A DNA stretch of 64,000 bases. Source: Erigeron canadensis. Lineage: Eukaryota > Streptophyta > Magnoliopsida > Asterales > Asteraceae. The stretch is taken from positions 40,589,633 to 40,653,632 of the forward strand of contig NC_057768.1 in assembly GCF_010389155.1 (NCBI RefSeq), given 5' to 3'. How positions within the stretch are numbered: position 1 is the stretch's first letter; every line of letters starts with the position of its first letter. A model generated the notes under the pieces. The model made no database searches and was not told where the DNA came from. It saw nothing but the letters and a program-made list of their open reading frames with translations. Shown one piece after another: positions 57,330 to 64,000 of the stretch. The translations under genes were made by a program, and so were the position numbers.

Positions 57330-57542
57330 TGAAATGACTACGTCAAACAATTTCATCAACATGTCTCAACTAATAATGACAGTGACGAATATGTGATTAT
57401 TGTATTACAACTTGCAAAGTATAACACTTAAAACTGTATATCTTCAAAATTATAAGCTTTTATGAATTAAATGTATGAAGATTTAATATTAATAATATCG
57501 TAAGCCCCATGTCGAGTGTTAGACACAAGTCTAAAGTCTAGT
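57330..57542 (+). mobile_element. Helitron family B fragment, 3' end (plus)
   Basis: It aligns inverted with 10137-10360 and 22229-22470. It ends with a GTGTTAGACAC-type hairpin, then AAGTCTAAAGT and CTAGT (57538-57542), followed by T. The 5' part is not evident. Confidence 0.65.
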
Positions 57543-57920
57543 TTTAGATACTATATCATTTTTTTTAATAACAATTGAAAGTTAAATTTATAACATAATA
57601 AACAAAGAACGTAAAAAAAAAATATAAAAAAATTCGAAACAAAAACCGAAATCGATCCAAAACGAATCAAAAAACTGACAAACCGAACCAAACAAAAACC
57701 GAATCCAATGTTTTTAGTTTTCTAAAAACCAAATGGATCGGTTCGGCTGTCGGTTTTAGGCAAAAACTGATCCATACTAATATGGACACTTAAATAGTTA
57801 AATATACTGAGTATTTTTTTTTTCTTTCATAAGAAACGTGATTGAATGGCAGAAAGGCGGCCAAAAAGTGATTGACATCAAGATAAGATAATATTCAATC
57901 CGAACTTAAACTCCTAAAAC
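57543..57920. other. Spacer with AACCGAA-type words
   Basis: 57630-57770 is rich in AAACCGAA/CGGTTCGG motifs in both orientations. No gene. Confidence 0.45.
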
Positions 57921-57934
57921 TAGCTAGTCGAATT
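57921..57934. repeat. Target-site duplication of the LINE, left copy
   Basis: TAGCTAGTCGAATT, identical to 62585-62598. Confidence 0.9.
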
Positions 57935-58068
57935 TATTTATTTATTTATTTATTTTTAACATTCAGATTTATATTTATTTAAACAAAAACTAGCGAGATG
58001 CTAAGGATTACAAACACGGGTAAAAGAATGGAAACATGAGAGCAACAGTTTCATACATGAGATAGAAG

Positions 58069-59079
58069 TTAAATATTAAAAGTACTCCAGTTGTTCCATT
58101 CAACTCGGCGTTTTGTTGATTTGTTTGTAAACCAGATAAAGCTCGTTGTCTTGATTTCCTTAGCAGCAAACCGTGTTGAAGGCGTCTTGTTGGAAAAAAC
58201 ACACTCGTTTTGACTTTTCCAAATTACCCAACAGTAGGCCAGTATTATGAGATTGATGGCCTTGCCATTTGCTGGGTTTAGCATTGGATGTTTATGTATC
58301 TCGAACAAATCCTTGAAGCATGTGGGTCTGGTGTAAGGGAGTTTACACCACATGGCAGTGAAGTTCCAGAGAGTTGAAGCAAAGGAGCATTGGAGGAATA
58401 AGTGGTCGACCGACTCATCAAACTGATCACATATGGGACATCTGTTGGATGGTAGCACAATATTCCTTTTTTGCAGTAGATCTTTCGTTGGTATCCTATT
58501 CATCTCTATACTCCATCCGAGAATGTTGGCCTTCAAGGGTGCCAATCAGTTCCAGGGAAACCTCCAGTGGTGCGGTCCATGTGTGGCAGATTGTAGAAGT
58601 GTCTTCATAGATTTCACGGTGAAGTGCCCGGAATCATCTTGTATCCAGCTCCACGAGTCTTCTGTGTTGTGAAGTGTAACTCCATAAATCTGACTTATCA
58701 TACCATGAAGCTGTTGTAGCTCAGATGGATTCGATGGAGGTCTTAACCAGTTCCACTCCCATTGCGAAAAATCCCATTGCGAAAAACGACCATTTCCTGT
58801 GCATTTATCTTTTATTGAACAACCTTTATTCTTCTCCAGCTTGAATATTTCTGGGTAGGCCTCAAAGAACGGTTTTTCACCCTTCCACAAGTCAATCCAA
58901 AACCGAATGGTGTTGCCTTTTCCTACTTTTCCTGCAAATAATTTCTCCAAGCCCACGTCGTAATGGCATAGATGGGAATTTAAATTGGAAATATTCTTCC
59001 ATACTCCCGTGATGACAGAACGAGATGGTATCGGTTGACAGTTCTTTTTTGAACAATGGATCGAATTGATGACACGTCC
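58069..59079 (-). pseudogene. LINE reverse transcriptase C-terminal part with zinc-binding domain
   Basis: The minus-strand frame contains VGKGNTIRFWIDLWKG and, after a TGA at about 58546 where a Trp is expected, the zf-RVT region. That region has NRCPICDQFDESVDHLFLQC (the Cys/Cys/His/Cys ligands) and ends KSTKRRVEWNN. This is the C-terminal half of a plant L1-type LINE ORF2. The upstream part (to 59079) reads on in the same frame with VINSIHCSKKN. The stop fits a single G-to-A change. Confidence 0.88.
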
Positions 59080-59084
59080 CCAAA
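59080..59084. repeat. Target-site duplication of the nested LTR, left copy (CCAAA)
   Basis: CCAAA on plus (TTTGG on minus), repeated at 62007-62011. Confidence 0.85.
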
Positions 59085-60639
59085 TGTAACAGCTGTGACT
59101 TTGACCGTTTGACTACTCGTACCATTTGAATAATTATAGTTCAAGTGCAATTTGGAGTTCATGAAAGTGCAATGTGTCCAAATAGATCAATTTATCGTTT
59201 AATTTAGGACTTATGTGCTAGTCGATATCATTGTTGGTGCTAATCGAACCTAAACCTTGAGATGACATTTATATCTAATTGGCTTTACGGTACTAGATGA
59301 CATTAAATCTAGTTAGCAACATGAAATGGATCTTCCATGGGTCAAACCCATGACCCATCACCCAACTAACTTCCTTATTTTTTCCATCCATCCATTCATT
59401 CCTTCCCTTATCTTTTCTTCCTTCCTTTCTTCTTACAAGAACCAAACACACACACACAAATGTCTTTCTCTCTCTCTAAGATTCTTACACCAAGATTATG
59501 GTTTCAAATTGGATTAGTGCTAGAAACATCATCTATTACATCTCCTTTGCATCATATCAAGATTTGGGTCATCAAAAAGTGCAAGAATCCTCCATTCGGG
59601 TCAATTTTCGGATTTAAACAATTGTGGTGATTTTGGTAAGTCTAGTTACTCCCAAATCGATTATTTTATGATTGTAAACTTGTTTCTAGTTAAACTTAAG
59701 AACCCTTGAGTCACAAATCGGGTCAAAAGTCGTTTAATTCAAAATTAGGGTTTTGGATTGATTTTGATGGATTTGATGTTTTGAGACAAAATTATGAAGT
59801 GGGTTATGATGAAACATGGTTGGTTATGTTCAAAGTGTGTCTTGGAACTTCCTTAATCGATAAAAGGTCAAGAATTAAGTTTTGGGTTGAAAAATGGGGT
59901 TTATGCCCGTCTGGAGAGCACGGCCTCTGAGAGGCTGAGCACTGCCTTTGCTCTGCACAAGAGCCGTGCTCCACTGCCCTCTTCGGCTACTTTTTCGGTT
60001 CCCGTTTCGTGTTACATTCAATCAACTTGTAACTTTTAGGGAAGTCTTATATCATCAAATAAAGGTCATATAACTTGTTAAAACACGAATTTAAATATTT
60101 TGATTTCCATCTCGAACTTTGGTGCTAAGTGACCGTAATTAACCACAACTTTTCAATCATTGTTTAAACGTTCTTGAAATCACTTCTAAAGTACCTTTGA
60201 GGATTGTGACATAGTATAGAAAGTTCGACCGTATTGTTGGAATGCATTTGTGATGTTGTAAAGTAGGTTGTGATCGTTGATGAAGTTTCGGTTGTGGACA
60301 TTTGACGACCGTTGGACATTCATAGCTGGATTTTAACTTGTTATTGCTCGTCACAGATGAGTTTGTAGCTCCCTACTCGTTTGAGATTCGGGCTGAAAAG
60401 TGTACAACCTTGGTGTGTTAATTTGTTGTTTGTGCAATTATGTGTTGCCTTGATTGATGACATAGTTCAATTAAGCATACGTTTGATTTCCTTGATGATG
60501 ACATGACTTGATTGTGCATATGTTGAGTGTCTTGAGTGATGACATTGTTTGATTGATGGGATTGTTAACGTGTAAATACGTGGTTGTTATATGATTATTG
60601 TATGTACATGTTTGGTTGACTTTTAGGTTAGTGGTGTAT

Positions 60640-61240
60640 ATATGGAAGACGATAATACCTTCGAAAGGTTGGAGATGTGGTGGGAAGGTTGCGGGTGACC
60701 CTATATATGCATCAAAGGCCTTTCAAAAGTAGTATCGTACGAAGTATATACACATGCTGTTTGTTTCTAGGTAAACATTGGTGGTCATGGTGCAATTGAG
60801 TACGATGAAGTACATTACGTGCAATTGAGTACAATGAAGTACATTACGTACAATTGGGTACAATAAGGTACATTACGTGCAATTGGGTACAATAAGGTAC
60901 ATTACGTGCAGTTGAGTTAAATTGAGGGACATTGATAGTCATGTTTGGCATTATAGAACTTGTTAGATACTTATCGATATCATTATTACATGTTCTTGTT
61001 TACTATGCGTATTCTAAATACCTTGCATAGTTATGTAAATACATATGTGAGGGTCATTGATGGACATTGATTGATTATGGATTGTTTGAGTATGATTGAT
61101 TTATTTATGATTAGGATAGTTGTACATACATCGAAGACGATGATACATTTAATGAGTTGCAGATGTGGTGGGAAGGCTGCGGGTGACCCTGTATACAGAC
61201 ATCTAAGATTCCTTAAATCTAAAGTCGTATGAAATGTATG
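60640..61240. repeat. ~100 bp segment duplicated within the LTR
   Basis: The block around 60648-60745 (GAAGACGATAATACC; AGATGTGGTGGGAAGG; TGCGGGTGACCCT) recurs at about 61133-61232 with about 80% match. Confidence 0.8.
60796..60912. repeat. ~30 bp tandem repeat in the LTR, about four copies
   Basis: GTGCAATTG(A/G)GTACAAT(G/A)A followed by (A/G)GTACATTAC recurs head to tail. Confidence 0.85.
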
Positions 61241-61267
61241 TGCATTGTGCATGGTTTAGTTGATGGA

Positions 61268-61380
61268 CATGATGGACATGATGACATTAAACGGGTACTT
61301 ACGTACTTGATGACATTAAATGGGTACTTATGTACTTGATGACATTAAACGGGTACTTATGTACTTGATGACAATATCGA
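61268..61380. repeat. ~31 bp tandem repeat in the LTR, about 3.5 copies
   Basis: GATGACATTAAACGGGTACT followed by TATGTACTT recurs from about 61278. Related units (ACGGGTGCTATACGTGCTTG) continue to about 61440. Confidence 0.85.
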
Positions 61381-62006
61381 TGACAATAGAGGGACAATGT
61401 GTGCATGTACAATAAACGGGTGCTATACGTGCTTGATGACAATTGGATGACAGGAGAACAATTGAGGGACATTGATGAACATGTTTGACATTTTAGAACT
61501 TGATGGATATTTGTTGATGTCGACATTCTGTGCTCTTGTGCATTATGTGTGTTATAGCTATGGTATAATTGTGCAATGGATACATGTGGGTCTAGGTTAC
61601 GCTACGAGCCAACCTAAATTGAGTACTTGTGCCTTTTAAGGACTTACTGTAAGTGTGTTCCATGCTCATTATCCTTGTTCATATTGTGAATGGCCTTGGC
61701 ATTAGATCCTTGTCATTTGCTCCTACGAACTCACCAACCTAGTGTTGACTTTGTTTAGTACACTTTTCAGGTATTCAGGGGTATCCAAGATGTGTCGGTT
61801 GATTGATGTTATGCTAGAGTTTGGGCTTGGACTTACATGGATCCAGGATTCATTTGCCCGTATTTTCTTTGCATTATGTATTTGTACTTGTTGTTGATGT
61901 TGGATTCACCGAATCCCCTTTATTTCATATAGTTCATGTTCTACGATAACCCCATGCTTATGCTATAACTTTTCGGTGCATTTTGAGCCTAGCTCGGGGT
62001 GTTACA

Positions 62007-62011
62007 CCAAA
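62007..62011. repeat. Target-site duplication of the nested LTR, right copy (CCAAA)
   Basis: Identical to 59080-59084. Confidence 0.85.
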
Positions 62012-62500
62012 GACTACATGAATTTTTACGGAAGCGCCACCACCATTTTGATAAAAGAGCTAAATTCTTTGTTTGTAAGCATCCCAGCCCAAGCCCTCCC
62101 GATTCAAGTGGAGCAATTACCCTATCCCAGGAGACCCATGGTATTTTCTTGCAACCATTTAAAGTACCCCCCCCCCCCCCCCCCCAAAAAAAAAAAAAAT
62201 GCTCTACGAATTGTTTCAAGTTTAGAAAATAACACATACCGGGGCTTTAAACAACGAGAATTAATAGGTTGGGAGACTATCAAGGACAGAACGAATTAAA
62301 GTGATTCTGCCCCCAATTGAGAGGGATGCGGCCTTCCATTGTGAGAGGCGAGATTCAAATGTTTGAATGACGGGGAGCCAATTTTTTTATCAAGTTTATG
62401 TTTGATCCAACCGGTAGGCTGAGGTAAGTTATGAGAAAGTTTCCAATGCCACAGTTGAAAATATTGGTTGAGAGTTGAGATTTATCAAGAGATAAGTTCA
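62012..62500 (-). pseudogene. LINE reverse transcriptase, upstream part
   Basis: On the minus strand, in frame-shifted pieces: [18 protein letters not shown], then [20 protein letters not shown], then KKIPWVSWDRVIAPLESGG and LALLSKWWWRF up to the LTR insertion. These are the regions just before the part found at 58069-59079, so both belong to one LINE. A G19/T14 double homopolymer (plus C 62167-62185 and A 62186-62199) sits where LINEs normally read FLWGG. Confidence 0.85.
62167..62199. repeat. C19-A14 homopolymer pair
   Basis: 19 C followed directly by 14 A on the plus strand, inside LINE coding sequence. Run length should be treated as approximate. Confidence 0.85.
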
Positions 62501-62584
62501 GCCCATAAAAACCAATTTTTGTAGATTTATTTTTAGGCCCGAAACCATATAAAAAATCTCATAATCCTCCTAATGTTTTGGAGG

Positions 62585-62598
62585 TAGCTAGTCGAATT
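62585..62598. repeat. Target-site duplication of the LINE, right copy
   Basis: TAGCTAGTCGAATT, identical to 57921-57934. Confidence 0.9.
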
Positions 62599-63571
62599 AA
62601 ATCCATGTACTATCAATCAGAACGACTTTAATTAATGTGGAAGTGTCTAGTATTTTTGGGTAGTAGCTTTTTTTTTAATTAGTCACGTGTTCACATATAT
62701 CTTAGCTAAGGCCTAAGGCGGTGTTAATTAGTCGTTATCGGATGCATGTTGTAGCACGTAGTTAGGCAATGATTTGGTGAAGCAAAAATCTTTCGAGGGG
62801 TTTTGGTAGGTGGCCGGTATGAAAAGTAGAGGAATTTTTTTTTAAAGCAGACAAAATTAAAAAATTTATAAAAAATAAATTTAAAAAAGAATGTTGAAAA
62901 TCTATAACAGAAAATTATAATAATTAATGAAAAAAATAAAAATATATGACAAAATCTAAATTTCGAGAAGAGCATTCGCTTCTCTTACCTTATGTATACG
63001 AACAAACTTGTTTATTATCGTCTTGTTTAACATACATAATTGATCAACAATTTAATTAAAGACGAATGTATAGAATAAAAGCAGATGTATATTTGTTCAT
63101 TAAGAAAATCGTTTCTTTCATATTCATTTGTTTACGGTGATTATTAACAAACATATAGTAATTAGTAAACGAATAAACATAGAACTAGAAGCACTAGGGT
63201 CACATTACATTACAATACCATTTAAAATGGTGTGCCTATGAAAAGTTGTCTTTTTATCTTTATTTATGATTTTGGTACAAATATAATATTTATCAATTTT
63301 AATTATGGACCTGGTAACGATGGAATGGTTTGATGATTGTTTATTATTGGGGAGGTTGTGGTTTCAAAACCTTTCACCTTCCATGTCTTTTTGTTTTTCG
63401 ATATTGTTAGATTTCTATACTTATATTTTCTACCTTAAATAATTTACATATATAATCTTGATTTATACGAGTATATAGTTTTGGTTTTATATAAGTAGCC
63501 TCCTAGTTTGTTTTTTTTTCTTTATTGAGGAATTTGGATTTCTACATTTACATGTTTCCTTCTAAAAAATT

Positions 63572-63572
<1 letters not shown>
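62599..63572. other. AT-rich intergenic DNA
   Basis: No gene or clear repeat. The minus ORF at 62724-62975 is Phe/Tyr-rich low complexity. Confidence 0.5.

Positions 63573-63573
<1 letters not shown>

Positions 63574-63619
<46 letters not shown>
63574..63619. repeat. (AT)n microsatellite
   Basis: About 22 AT dinucleotides. Confidence 0.95.
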
Positions 63620-63621
<2 letters not shown>

Positions 63622-64000
63622 GTTTTTTACCCGCACGATATGCGCCTATTTAAAACAATCATTTAATAAAAAGTTTTGACTGTCGTCTAAAATAAAAAAT
63701 AATAAAAAAAAGTTTTGACTAATATTATTTATTTTGTAGCTTTAAGAATAAAGATAAACAAGTATTAAAATTTAGTCACATAAATAAAATTATCAATAAT
63801 ATATATGGATTTTTTCTTTTCAAACTTATTCATGAACATATCTTATAATTACATACACTCAACCTAAGTCCTTACAAAAATTCGTAATAAAAATCATCAA
63901 AACTCAACATATTAGTTTGATATTAATAATTAATAATAATAATATAATAAAAAACTGTAATAGCATTAATATAATATTTAATATTGAATTATAAAGTTGT
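63620..64000. other. AT-rich DNA to window end
   Basis: The start (TTTTTACCCGCACGATATGC) looks like a transposon end. The rest is AT-rich with no gene. Confidence 0.4.

Larger units (their letters stand above)
59085..62006. mobile_element. 2.9 kb LTR unit, probably a solo LTR, inside the LINE
   Basis: The ends are TGTAACAGCTG.. and ..CGGGGTGTTACA (TG..CA with a TGTAACA/TGTTACA inverted pair), with a 5 bp target duplication CCAAA on both sides. TGTAACACCCCG, as read on the minus strand, is a common start of plant Gypsy LTRs. There is no gag or pol, and I see no second LTR copy inside, so a solo LTR is the simplest reading. The strand is not certain: plus-strand features such as the CT-rich leader at 59380-59480 and a donor-like GGTAAGTCTAG at 59635 argue for plus. 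Confidence 0.7.
57935..62584 (-). mobile_element. 5'-truncated LINE (minus), split by an LTR insertion
   Basis: It is bounded by a 14 bp direct repeat (TAGCTAGTCGAATT). Its 3' tail is an (AAAT)n-type run on the minus strand (plus 57935-57955). The coding parts are at 58069-59079 and about 62012-62500. Removing the LTR insertion (59085-62006 plus one target copy) leaves about 1.7 kb of LINE. It begins within the reverse transcriptase, so it was dead on arrival. Confidence 0.88.

Noticed and set aside
59326..59930. ORFs within the 2.9 kb LTR
   Set aside because: Short, without retroelement domains; the region reads as leader-like LTR sequence.
60796..61440. CRISPR-like regularly spaced repeats
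   Set aside because: Contiguous minisatellite units without unique spacers, in plant nuclear DNA within an LTR.

Overview
The window is nuclear DNA from a flowering plant, almost certainly a eudicot. It is AT-rich, has few genes and many transposons. The recognisable host genes are all plant families: a JINGUBANG-type WD40 protein, a QALGGH C2H2 zinc-finger factor, an arabinogalactan peptide, an EMB2004-type chloroplast LRR protein, and a GASA/snakin peptide. The LTR element and Helitron types remind me of Asteraceae genomes, but that placement is a guess from memory. It would be settled by BLAST of the EMB2004 and GASA exons.

Layout. 0.4-2.7 kb: two MITEs, then an intronless WD40 gene. 3.5-4.4 kb: a PIF/Harbinger-type element with TTA target duplications and a small acidic ORF. 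5.7-10.6 kb: Helitron territory, with two Helitron 3' ends and a ~145 bp tandem repeat. 10.8-20.0 kb: a structurally complete SIRE-lineage Copia retrotransposon with near-identical 640 bp LTRs and the 5 bp target duplication GTTGC. It has lost gag, protease and integrase, and its reverse transcriptase is broken. It carries a second, spliced transcription unit of about 3.8 kb with its own TATA promoter. 20.0-33 kb: Helitron copies, MITEs and long-TIR elements in AT-rich DNA, with two orphan exon-like fragments. 34.1-34.8 kb: zinc-finger gene. 36.9-37.1 kb: AG-peptide gene (minus). 39.96-46.56 kb: EMB2004-type gene, 17 exons, 601 codons, with a Mutator-type MITE in intron 1 and a Helitron in intron 3. 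48.2-49.4 kb: GASA gene, four exons. 50-55 kb: Copia 3' LTR, a perfect 27 bp hairpin, two SINEs of one family, and more Helitrons. 57.9-62.6 kb: a 5'-truncated LINE (minus) flanked by a 14 bp target duplication and split by a 2.9 kb LTR insertion flanked by TTTGG/CCAAA.

The host genes do not form a pathway; they are independent single genes. The most unusual object is the Copia element. The promoter of its accessory gene repeats the cis-architecture of the LTR: AACGAAG..CTTCGTT inverted repeats, then GGCCCA/GGGCTGGG-type motifs, then a TATA box. Both introns have clean donor and acceptor sites and join open frames. All frames and splice sites were read by eye from the sequence; family names come from memory of protein families and no search was run.
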